Below are positions 12,383-22,389 of a stretch of 64,000 nt of DNA, piece after piece. Source of the DNA: Cordia subcordata (taxonomy: Eukaryota > Streptophyta > Magnoliopsida > Boraginales > Cordiaceae). A program made the translations under genes and the position numbers. Under the pieces are notes generated by a model. That model worked only from the letters and a program-made list of their open reading frames with translations, was not told the DNA's origin and did not search any database. The stretch lies in NCBI GenBank assembly GCA_028554755.1, contig JAPTOF010000025.1:496001-560000 (forward strand). Reading direction: 5' to 3'. Position 1 is the stretch's first letter, and every line of letters begins with the position of its first letter.

Positions 12383-13533
12383 ACCAAGCCCAATTAGGTT
12401 ATCTTAGACTATAAGAAAATCCAAATCGAATTCCAAGCTTTGGCCCAATAAGGCTACTACCACAATATGGAATTTGCTCCTTCAAGATTACTCTTTAAAG
12501 TCATTCAACTGGGGAAGGGAATAAGAACACACAATTTTTCCTTGGCTTCCAAAAATAACTGAAAATGTCCTTGCCCGATCTAGGTGACATAATAATTATT
12601 TTTAACTTTGATCTATTCCACCGTAAGATCAAAGTTGCCCTCCAAGAATAATTGATATTTCCCAAAAGTTGCTCACAAAAGAATGTGAACTTTGTCTTTG
12701 ACTTACTAAATAACCGACCATAATGCTTTTATGTGTATCCATAGCTAAAGCTAGTCCTTTGGCCACTATACTGTCAGCTCCTTAGCTACATCTTCTCCAT
12801 TGGGTCTCTTGTCCTATTACCAACCATCCTTAGTTATAGATCTCTTGATCTCGGCAGCGACCCTCAAGCCATATGAACTATACAACCACAAAGGTAGTAT
12901 CACTAGATTTAGATTTGGATTAATTTGGACAATCCCAAATGGGGCATGTGGATTCCATATTGCATATGCATGTTCCAATTAATTAGAACTTGGCACTCAA
13001 CGCACAATGCTATTGATCCTAATAAAATAAGATCTCACCCACAGTAAATCAAAGTACCAAACCCTAACTTCGTTAGTTTATCCATATATGCTCAAGATTA
13101 AGAGCAATGATCATTTAGTAGCAGTGTTCATCTTGTTTTCTTTTTTTGATAGTACGTCTCTAATAAACATACTCACGATGGTCCTGCCCAAATACGTAAC
13201 ACACATACTAGAGAGATAAGTCCGAAAGAACCTCCAATGATCTTGGTAGATCATCCTTAACAAAGACACTTACTCAATATAACCTCATCCCAGTAGAGTG
13301 CCCAACACTACCATTCGGTTATGGACTCAATTTACGACATGACTAAATCTAGATTTGGACTCGCTATGTGTCCAGCCTCACTGTGCATCCAAGTCATTAG
13401 TTCAAGTCAAAGGACCTTTACACATGCATTAACAAAACATACCAGAAATAATATGCAAGAAACTCATAATGCCATTCAATAAAATGATTACACATTGTTT
13501 CATATCCAAAACGTAATATACAATTGAGCTTTA

Positions 13534-14000
13534 GGGCCTGTTTGGATTGAGGGGAATGGGGGAAAAGGAAAGGGAAGGGAGGGATTTTGGTATCACATCC
13601 TTTGTTTGTTTTGAAGGTATTAGGAAGGGGAGGGTTTTGGGAGGAAAAGCAAAACCCCCCCATCCTTCTAATTTTTTATCCCTCCAAATTGGGATGATTT
13701 GAAGGGAGAGGATTTCTCAATCTTGTGTAAGAACAATTTTAACCCTAGACTTTTATCTAATTAAAATATTGAAACTTGGATATAAACTAAGAAAAAGGGC
13801 ACATAAGTAAATTTACAAAAAAAATATCCTTTCCTCTCATCTTCCAATCCAAACACAAAATTTTCATAATCCTTTATGTTTCTTTCCCCTGCAAAAAAAC
13901 TCTAATTCAAACATGAATTACCCATTTCCTCTCCTTTCCTTTATAATTCTTTCCTTTCCTTTCCTTTATTAAATTTTCCACCTCCAATCCAAACACACCC
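13534..14000. mobile_element. Tourist/PIF-Harbinger-like MITE
   Basis: The terminal inverted repeats GGGCCTGTTTGGATTG (13534-13549) and the reverse complement of CAATCCAAACACACCC (13985-14000) match at 14 of 16 positions. TTA target duplications flank it at 13531-13533 and 14001-14003. The empty site is reconstructed exactly by the related copia LTR near 57710-57730. It is 467 bp long with no ORF, and purine-rich then pyrimidine-rich flanks extend the foldback. Confidence 0.85.
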
Positions 14001-14021
14001 TTAGGGCATACTAATTCTAAC

Positions 14022-14414
14022 GTGGAGCAAATATGTGCCAAGTTGGAGATTTGTTAAAAGGGTGGTCCATATTCTTGGGACAAAAGTTAGACAAATCTTA
14101 ACTGAAATAGGAATTACTTAGCCTACAAGTAATGTACTCTATAAATAGGTGTTTACAAATTGTATTATGTGTACGAGAGAGACCACAGTGAAAAGCCTTG
14201 TATTATCCGCATATCAGTAATGGAATTATTCTCTACTACTTGTGAACGTAAGATTTAAAACCAAACTACATAAAATCTATTGCCTTTTCTTCTCATGTTT
14301 TTTGTTTGTGCATCTTTTTCCTTAACATATTTTAATTATTATTAAAATACTATATATATGTATGTATATATTCAAATCTATGAACTATTGATGACATAAT
14401 ACAATTATGATACA
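14022..14414 (+). other. Unassigned LTR-like remnant
   Basis: No coding sequence is seen. The stretch CTCTATAAATAGG (about 14130-14142), followed by about 110 bp leading to 'attctctactacttgtgaacg', resembles a TATA box plus R/U5 of a small copia LTR. It has no recognisable partner in the window. It holds the left target-duplication copy of element B (ATACA, 14410-14414). Confidence 0.3.
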
Positions 14415-14948
14415 TGTTGTGTTTGTTTTGTGTGTTTATGTATTGCATGTATATACATTTTTTTAGGTGTTTTGAGCTTCATTTAATGTATTACTATAGC
14501 ATTTAGGTCATAATTGTACATATTAAGGTTTACATGTTTATAGTCGAAGTTAAGACTTAAATGCTACACTAATGTGCGTTTATTGCTTGTTTTAGGTATG
14601 AGTAGGGAAGATAATTGGAGCTTAATTAAGGGTTCTTGAAGTGTGGAACAAAAAAGAGGGTGTTATAGACATAAAGAAATGAAGAAAAGTGCATTTAGAA
14701 GTGGCCAGGCGAAGGAAGAAGCAACCGAGGCAAAACTGAGTGCAACGTGAGCCAAATTCGGAGCTTGCAGCCTAAGAAGGACATGGAAAAATTTTGGACA
14801 TTCTTTAGGGTGCAAAAGATGGCTTGGAAGATTTCCCACAATGATACAAAGCCATAGAAAAAATGGTGCTCGAATCAGAGCTAAAACGAGCAAAATATGA
14901 TCATTTTACTATCAAGAGCAGTTAGCTTCCGTCTAGGTCGGACCACCT

Positions 14949-14964
14949 AGCCGGTCGACCGGCT
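14949..14964. promoter_or_regulatory. SalI-centred 16-bp palindrome in LTR U3
   Basis: AGCCGGTCGACCGGCT is a perfect palindrome about 100 bp upstream of the LTR TATA box. The same core recurs in other LTR families in the window (48373-48388 and four times in 51481-51714), suggesting a promoter-proximal site. The function is inferred from position only. Confidence 0.4.
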
Positions 14965-15066
14965 AGGTTGACCTGCCATATCAGGATCTGAGCCAATTGT
15001 GGATGGATGACTTAGCCCCAAAGCCAGTCGACTGGCTGGGCCCCAGGCTAGACGCGTTAACAGCTC

Positions 15067-15074
15067 TATTTAAG
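15067..15074 (+). promoter_or_regulatory. TATA-like box of element B LTR
   Basis: TATTTAAG lies downstream of the U3 palindrome, the position expected for the LTR core promoter. Equivalent boxes occur at the same relative place in D1 (42654-42660) and C1 (37980-37988). Confidence 0.4.
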
Positions 15075-16714
15075 CCACTTTTCAGCCACTTTTGAAGGAG
15101 AACAATACCCAAATCAAACACCCATTTTGCAAAACCCAAAATTCACTAAAAATCACCTTAGAAACTCACTTCTAAACACATTTAACACTTGGAATCAAGG
15201 ATCCAAGAGGATTAAACACAAGGATTTGGGGCATAGCTCATGGATTATAAAGCTTGGCTATAGATAGAAGGGTATCTTTCTTTTATCCTAAGTCTAATTA
15301 TGTTTGGTTAGAGCTATGTAGGGTGATTATATTTTGTATTTATGGATTGATTACTACTTTTTATTAATGGAAACTTGATGGATTTATGTATATATGCTTT
15401 ATGCTTAGGGCTTCAAAGGCTATTTTACGTACATGTCTATGTGTTTATTGAAATGCCTCAATGATGTAGCATATGTATATTGAAGTCTATTATGCTATTA
15501 ACCATCTCTAAATCATTATGCTAGCATTTCTATGTGTTTGTGTGATGATTACATGAGATGGGTATGTTTATATACATGTCTATGTATGTGTTTACATACT
15601 TAATAGCATGAATAGCTTTTATTGCATACATGTCGGGTGTTACAGGTTAAATTGGTGTAATCTAAGTATGTCTATGTGTTTAGTAGTAGAATATTCTGGA
15701 GTATTCTCAAATGCTATGCCCTAGATGTGTTTGCCTTGCCCTTAAACATTAATATCCACTATTGTGATGCGATCGATGGTGCAAAACTTGTAACTAGCCT
15801 AGGTCGAGTCCCTTTTGGCTTTAAATGCAGCCAATAGGAGTTCGGATAGGTTTATTTGACCTTAGTTCACTTAGGAAGGCTAATTAGTCAACCCTAACAC
15901 CCTAGGTTCATAAGAACCATGCCATAGCTTTGAGTGGGGTGGAGCTTAGGGCCGGACTCGCACCGACTCCTAGGGCCATATTGGGGAACTAATTAGAGGA
16001 TAAAGTTCTAGGGTTAGATCGATCTACACTCACTTAGAATCATATTGGTTGGCCCTAATTCCTAAGTCATAAAGACCACGCCGTACTGCTAGGCGTCGCC
16101 ACTTAGGGACAAACCTGCATTGAGGCTTAGGGTACCAATTAAGAGGCTAATTATAGGTTTAGATTAGAGCACTTAGTATAATCCATCAAGTAACCCTAGA
16201 AAGACACAGTAATCACCATAAACAAGACGTAATCATCTTAGTCCCCCATTTCTGATGTTTGAATCCTCTTCGATCACTTGATTCCCCTATCACACATACA
16301 CATCTTTTATTTCCTCGCCTTTAGATTAGGTTTATCTTTTCTAAGCTCTTTTAAACCAAAAATCCCTAAAAAGAGTGTAGTTTAGATCCCAACACGTAGC
16401 ACTTTAGGACATGCTTAGCTTACAACACTGCTCACATTAGGCCTCCCCATGGATCCGACCCTGCATACACAAACTGTGCTACACGCAACCCGTGCACTTG
16501 AGGGCTATTTAGGCTTGTGCTCAAATAGCGTATCAAGTTCTTGGTGCTGTTGCTGGGAAGGCTACAGTTGTTTGGTTTCTTTGTTTTTGTGTGCCTTAGC
16601 TTGTTATATGTTGTTTTATCTTTTCTTTTCAAGTTTTTTATTGTTTCGATTAATAAAAGAAAAATTCAAAAAAAAAATTGTTTAGGTGAAGACGTTTACT
16701 TGTGTCAATTAGTC

Positions 16715-18625
16715 ATGAATGATCCTAATGTATCATGGTAGTTACTTGTATCCTCTTCCCCACCACCCAAACGTGTTCCCATTGCTTGTCGCATTTGTAA
16801 AAGTTTTATGCATCCAACTATTTTTTGTCCCCATGAAAATTCTCCATCTAGGGCTAGTGCTAACTATGACCCCTATAGTCATGCATCATCTCATGTATCT
16901 TCATTTAGAAATCATGAGTATAGGGATGCATATTCTTGCTATTGCAATCTATGTGGAAACCGTGCTCATGATTCCAATACTTGCCCTACCTTCCACCCTT
17001 ATCCTCGATTGCATGCTCCGCCTTAAGCCCTTAGCAATCATATGCCCATGCATGCATCTTTATCCTATTATCATAATTCTAGGGAGCAACGTAATGCATC
17101 TTCATATTGGTGTCAAGATGACTCTTCATTCGATACACTTCCTTGCATTGAGAGTTTATCATTCCCGTTATCTTTTCCCACCCACTCGTCCTTCGAGTCA
17201 TACAATGGTTGTGCTTATAGTAATCCTAATCAAGATGTCTACCATTTCCACTCGGTTGTGCCCTCTTCTTTTAGGACTTCTTCACAAGAGGAAATGCTTG
17301 ACTATCTCCTATCTCTCCTCCAATCCAATCAAAAGGAACTAGAGAGTTTGACTCAAGACACTAAATCTCTAGGTGAGCGTTTGAAGAGCATGGTTGAAAG
17401 TTTGCAACTCATGAGTGAGAACGTTGAAATACCTTTAGAACGAGTTGAAGAGATACGAGAGAGACCTAGAGATGAGAGAAATAGTGGTGAAAAAGATGAT
17501 GTTTTGGAGAGACGATTAGAAAAAGAGGTCGATGGAGAGATCACATCTTGTAGTGAGGATAAGAATAAGCCTGATGATAATTTGGTTCTTGATGGCTCTT
17601 ATGAATATGTTTTAGAGGAAATAGTACCCTATCCTCTTAAGCTTTCAACACTTTCCATTAAGTCGTGTGAGCCTTTTCTTTCTTCTCATTCCACACTCTT
17701 GAAGGTTGAGTCTCATGATCATAGCACTTATTTGTATTTTTAATCCTCATTTAGGGAGTCTAGGGTATACACTTCCCTTGAGCATTCATGTATCCATGAC
17801 CTGAAATCCTTTGAGTCCTCATTATCCCCTCCATGTGTGTCTACCCCATATAAAGAGCATGATGGTGAGATGACAACCACTAGCGATGATTTATTGTTGA
17901 ATTTGAAGAGACTTTAGCTAGTGAAGGTTTAAAGTCATCCATTGGGGAAAACAATACATCAATTTCGGAGGTTTTAGATGATAAGTCTCTTGGAGTTAAG
18001 AATCATGATGTTGAAAAGAATAGCAACTCTAAGAAGACACATAAAAAAGAAATTGATATACTTGGAAGAATGATCTATGGGTCTCTTTGGATGTTTGATG
18101 ATTCATTGATGGAAATAGAGCCTATTAAGATCGAATCCACCCTCCGTGAGGAGTTAGAATGACCTAGGCTTGAACATGTTATATCCTATGAGAAGAAGAA
18201 TGTGGTACTTCATCGTCTCTCATCCTTGCCTTTCCTTCTCTAAATGTCATTCCCACTCCCGTTTCCTATTCCGATGAGTCTCACTCTTTGGAGCTCACGT
18301 TTATGCTTCTAGTTTAGAACATTTTCATGTAGGGCTAGATAGCACTTCTCTCATGTTACATGCATTAGACCTATCTTTGACCTATGGGGAAGGTGTATTC
18401 CTAGCCTTTGATTATGAGAAGAAGGCGATAAGGTGGCTAGTTAGAGAACACATGGGGCATGATCTTTCATGCTTATACATGACACCTTCCACACTTGTGC
18501 ACACATTCTCATTTGATGTTTCGGGGTGGGATCTTGAAAAATGGTGCATTGAACATCCATTGCCCCATCATTTGTTGCATGACCCTTTTTCCCCTACTAT
18601 TTGTGCATGGTTGAATATCCGGTAA
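16715..18625 (+). pseudogene. Element B ORF: double zinc-knuckle, coiled-coil protein of unknown function
   Basis: From an ATG at 16715 one frame runs with in-frame stops at 16739, 17024 and 17741. A frameshifted part (about 17900-18160) follows, then the original frame again at 18353-18625. Together this is about 640 codons. Residues about 27-40 form a CCHC knuckle (CRICKSFMHPTIFC), and a second lies near residues 76-89 (CNLCGNRAHDSNTC). The open 233-codon part (17042-17743) is Ser/Tyr-rich, then helical and charged (SQEEMLDYLLSLLQSNQKEL onward) and acidic, with YEYVLEEIVPYPL near its end. The last segment has FDYEKKAIRWLVREHMGHDL. No protease, RT or integrase is present. Related ORFs occur in C1, D1 and C2. 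I do not recognise the family. A gag-like nucleic-acid-binding role is a guess from the zinc knuckles. Confidence 0.6.
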
Positions 18626-18689
18626 TTTGTGCCTCGCAATTTTAAACATTTATTGCTCTAACACTAGCGCCCGGCTGGAGGCATTAAAT

Positions 18690-20080
18690 CCAGCACTGCT
18701 AGGAGGCACCCTAGACATGTTTATATTTCATTTTCTTTTCCTTTTCTTTTATTTTCTTTTAGTATTATCGTTCTTTGATTTCCATTTTTCTTTTCAATTG
18801 CTTTCTTTTTTTTTCACCCACCCAAGTGTTGATCCTCACTTCTATCATTTCTCATTCTTTATACAACTTGTTTATCATTTGATGATGCCAATGCAAGCTC
18901 ACATGGCAATGCTACTAATCATGTGCTTTGAGTGTTTATGATCTGTTAAGAGATAGGGATTAGTAGTTGAATCATTATCCATTGGCATTGAAGAGCTTCA
19001 AAGAATGGAATGTTGTATCTATCCTTTCTCCACTTATTCCCTATTTATCTACCTCGTCCCCACCACCCTTACTTGCTTTATGTTGCTGATTTGATTGTTA
19101 AGTAGTATTGCTTATTTGCTTGAGGACAAGCAAAATTTAGGTTTGGGGGTGTGGGAGTTTGGTTTTCTTGTTATATGCTTTGTGTAGGGTAGATGTGCAT
19201 TATGTGCTTAAAATGGTGAAAAATTTTCGATTTTGATGCATGTAGAGTATTTATTTCTTGGTTGATCGTTATGTTGGCTTTTGTGATTGATTTAATTGAT
19301 TGGTGAATATGAGTTGGATTGTGGAGAGTGAATGGAGTGGATTGAAAAACGGGTTTTAGAGGGGATGCCCTTGAAAGTTGTGGGGAGTGAGAACCTTCAA
19401 GAATAACCTTTGTCGCCACCCCATAGCTTGGTAGGAAAGAGTGTTGAAAAAGGGCTATTGATATGACTGCCCTTCCTTGATTAGTTCTTTTTGATGTACT
19501 AAAGCCTTTCTTTTTCTTTTCTTTTTGTGTAAATGCAACGCAAAGCATGAAAAATCCAAAAAAAATGAAAAAGGCAAAAAGGTGCAAAAACATAAAAAAA
19601 AAAAAGTGAAAAAGAGAAAAAGCCAAAGGCAACAAAAAGTTTTTGTGAATAAGTGCATAAGTGACACAATGTCAACTTAGGACAAACTATCCTCTATGTA
19701 GATATATGAATAAGGCTTTTTATAAGCCATTGTGTATGTATATTCTCTCTCTTCTTGTCTTTCAGGCTTTATGCATGTTGGAGAGGCTACGTTAGTTGAG
19801 GGGGCACGAAATCTCAACATCCCGGGTGTGTGCATTAGAATCCTAGGCTTGTTGTGGTTTGGCTACTCGGGAACTTCCCACCAGGTTCAAGGTCCTTTAT
19901 GAGTAGAGGGAGGATCTAAAGAGACTAGAGGATCTCTCCACAATAGGAATGCCCCCTTCATGCTTCTTAAGCTAACTATGATAGCGAGTCAATTCCTTAG
20001 GCAACCCTTTGTATCGACTTTAGAGGTAAACTTAGGTTTGGGCTTGCTTGGGGACAAGCAAGGAGAAGGTTTAGGGGTGT
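18690..20080 (+). other. 3' noncoding module of element B with two stem-loop/polypurine units
   Basis: It begins with a short stem-loop (CTAGG 18699-18703, CCTAG 18710-18714) and contains an A/G-rich tract at about 19500-19640. Stem-loops at 19115-19134 and 20043-20062 are each followed by a polypurine-like run ending GGGGGTGT or AGGGGTGT. The second run abuts the 3' LTR at 20081 and is the expected plus-strand primer. The module is colinear with 20943-22270 (A1) and 48851-50185 (A2). Confidence 0.65.
20043..20080 (+). other. Polypurine tract with upstream stem-loop
   Basis: A perfect 8-bp inverted repeat (CTTGCTTG, loop GGGA, CAAGCAAG) is followed by GAGAAGGTTTAGGGGTGT, which directly precedes the LTR start TGATGTG. 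Purine tracts here prime plus-strand DNA synthesis in LTR elements. Confidence 0.7.
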
Positions 20081-20394
20081 TGATGTGTTTCTTTTGTGTG
20101 TTTATGTATTGCATGTATATACTTGTTTTTAAGTGTTTTGAGCTTCATTTAATGTATTAATATAGAGTTTAGGTTATAATTGTGTATATTAAGGTTTACA
20201 TATTCATAGTTGAAGTTAAGACTTAAATGCTACACTAATGTGCGTTTATTGCTTATTTTAGGTGTGATTTAAGAAGATAATTGGAGCTTAATTGAGGGTT
20301 CTTGAAATGTGGAATAAAGCAAAGGGTCTTATGGACAAAAAGAAATGAACAAAAGTGCATTTGGAAGTGGCCGGGCAAAGGAAGAAGCAATCGA
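20081..20394 (+). mobile_element. 3' LTR of element B, left piece
   Basis: It is colinear with 14415-14729 of the 5' LTR, beginning TGATGTGTTTC. It is cut at 20394, where minus-strand LTR sequence of A1 begins. The rest of this LTR resumes at 30179, after loss of about 1.15 kb. Confidence 0.8.
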
Positions 20395-20942
20395 GTTAAG
20401 AATGGGTGATTCTATACTTGAATGCTATGGGATTAAAGAATGACGGCTCGCTTTCATAATTGCTCTTAACAAGGTTGCTAGATTAGTGTCTTAATTTCCC
20501 ACTGGGACTCGGTGCGAGTCCGTCCTAGGCAGTGCCGCCTAGAGCTATGGCGTGGTCCTTATAACCTATGGCCTTAAGAGTGACTAATTAGCTTTCTAGG
20601 CGACTTAGAATGAGCCTATCCTAGTACCTAAATCATTGGCTACCCTAGTGTCTTCCTCTATTCTTTGTCTTTTCGGCCTCCGATCTTCTCGTTTTGACTT
20701 GTACATCTCCTATCTTCATCACCTATCATCGTTCAATCTCGATCTCAACCCAAAGTTCACCTAAATCATTGAAAATAAGCAATTAATGTAACAATTTGTC
20801 TCTTAAACTCAATATGTACATTTGTTTATACTTAAGCCTATTCTTATTGAAAGCATTACACTAATGCATCTTTTAGAGCACTGAATACCTCTTAAATATA
20901 GGTAAATAACAATGCAAACACACACAAAAACACAACACATCA
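20395..20942 (-). mobile_element. 3' LTR of element A1, truncated with internal deletion
   Basis: It ends ACACATCA at 20942 next to the minus-strand polypurine tract. Compared with the intact A1 5' LTR (28277-30178) it lacks about the first 290 bp in plus coordinates, and about 1.06 kb is missing internally at about 20643. Confidence 0.8.
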
Positions 20943-22270
20943 ACACCCCCAAACCTTCTCTTGCTTGTCCCCAAGCAAGTCCAATCTTAAGTTTATTTCT
21001 AGAGCCACCTAAGGGATTGACTCTCTATCAAAGTTAGTCTAAGAAACATGAAGGGGGCATTCCTCTTTTGGAATGATTTCTAAGCCTCTTTGGATCTTTC
21101 CTCTACTCATAAGGGGACTCATTCCTTGTGGGAATTTCTCGAGTAGCCAAGCCACCATAAGCCTAGGATTCTAACTCATACACATGAGATGTTGATATTT
21201 CGTGCTCCCTCAACTAACATGGCCTCCCCAACATGCACCAAGCCTCAAAGACAAGATGAAAGAATATACAAACATAATGGCTTAAAACAAGCCTTATTCG
21301 CATATTTACATAGAGGATAACTTGTGCTAAGTTGACAATGAGTCACTTATGCACTTATTCACAAAACTTTTTGGTGCCTTTGGCCTTTTTCTCTTTTTTC
21401 ATTTTTTTTCATTTCTTTTTATATATTTTCGCACCTTTATGCCTTTTTCAATTTTTTTTGGATTTTTCCTACTTTGTATTGTATTTACAAAAAGAAAAGA
21501 AAAAGAAAGGCTTTAGCACATCAAAAAGAACCAAAAAGGAAGGGAACTCATATCAACAGCCCTTTTTGAACACTCTTTTCTACCAAGGTATGGGTTGGCC
21601 ACAAGGATTATTCTAAAGGTCCTCACTCCCCACAACTTTGAAGGTCATCCCCTCCAAGACTTATTTTTCAAACCGCTCTATTCATTTTCCCACAAATGCA
21701 TCTCATATTCACCAACCAACAGAGTCAATCACAATGGTCAATCAAAGAAATAAATGACTCTGCATGCATCAAAATTGAAAAATTTTCACCATTTTTAAGC
21801 ACATAATGCAATCTACCCTAAGCAAGATATAAACAAGAAAACCAAACGCCCGTACCCCCAAACCTAAACTTTGCTTGTCCTCAAGCAAATAGATCAAAAC
21901 ATATAAACAAGCAATTTGGCAGTACAAAGCAAGAGTGGTGGGAATGGGATGAAACATGGGGAACAAGTGGAGAAAGGATAGGTACAACCTTGTATTTTCT
22001 TTAAAGCTTTCCATGCCAATGATAAACCACCATACTACTAATCTTGTGACTTACAATTCACAAACACTCACAAAAAGAACAAGATTAGTAATATTGCCTA
22101 TATATGCTTACATTGGCATGTGTAATAATAAGCAATGGTGTATCTTATAGGACAAAGGATCGAGATTCAACACTTTGATGTAGGTGAAAGAAAAAGAAAC
22201 AAAATAAGAAGGAATAAAAGTGAAATAAATGAAAAAGTACAAAATTGAACCTAGGTTGCCTCCTAGTAGC
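20943..22270 (-). other. 3' noncoding module of element A1 with two stem-loop/polypurine units
   Basis: In minus-strand sense the order is as in element B: a CTAGG/CCTAG stem-loop (22251-22266), an A-rich tract (about 21370-21520 on the complement), a stem-loop TTTGCTTG/CAAGCAAA (21870-21889) with a G-rich run, and the terminal stem-loop CTTGCTTG/CAAGCAAG (20960-20979) with GAGAAGGTTTGGGGGTGT at the LTR. There is no ORF of note. An env-like ORF, which some Athila relatives carry here, was not found. Confidence 0.65.
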
Positions 22271-22389
22271 GCTAACCATCATGCCATCAGCCAGGCAAAC
22301 ATTAACTCATCTGCAACTTCATAGATGGGGTCCCGAAGCATTAAAACCTCCACACGAGCCATGCTCAGATCATATGCATGCTTCAAGCG

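Larger units (their letters stand above)
12235..14021 (-). mobile_element. Truncated inverted copia LTR, interrupted by a MITE
   Basis: It aligns in reverse with the copia LTR at 57710-59606, from about 58865 leftward to its TG end (reverse 'ctaattctaac' at 14021). About 720 bp of the R/U5 side is missing. Its first 80 bp are a second copy of the segment at about 12452-12535, separated by a short gypsy gag scrap. A 467-bp MITE splits it at 13534-14000. The strand follows from comparison with the plus-strand copy. Confidence 0.75.
14415..16535 (+). mobile_element. 5' LTR of non-autonomous gypsy element B
   Basis: It starts TGTTGTGTTTG and ends GCGTATCA (2121 bp). A degenerate tRNA-Asp primer site follows at 16542-16559. 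The U3 holds the perfect palindrome AGCCGGTCGACCGGCT (14949-14964) about 100 bp upstream of a TATTTAAG box (15067-15074). The 3' LTR partner is split: 20081-20394 and 30179-30841. Target duplications are ATACA (14410-14414) and GTACA (30842-30846), one mismatch. Confidence 0.8.

Noticed and set aside
16719..17342. 207-codon plus-strand frame rich in Leu/His/Ile
   Set aside because: It is an out-of-frame reading of the zinc-knuckle ORF of element B, whose own frame carries the conserved motifs. The same applies to 39171-39545.
19171..19667. Phe-rich minus-strand frames in the B 3' module
   Set aside because: They arise from the complement of an A-rich tract. Equivalent frames at 21332-21616 and 49124-49730 have the same cause.
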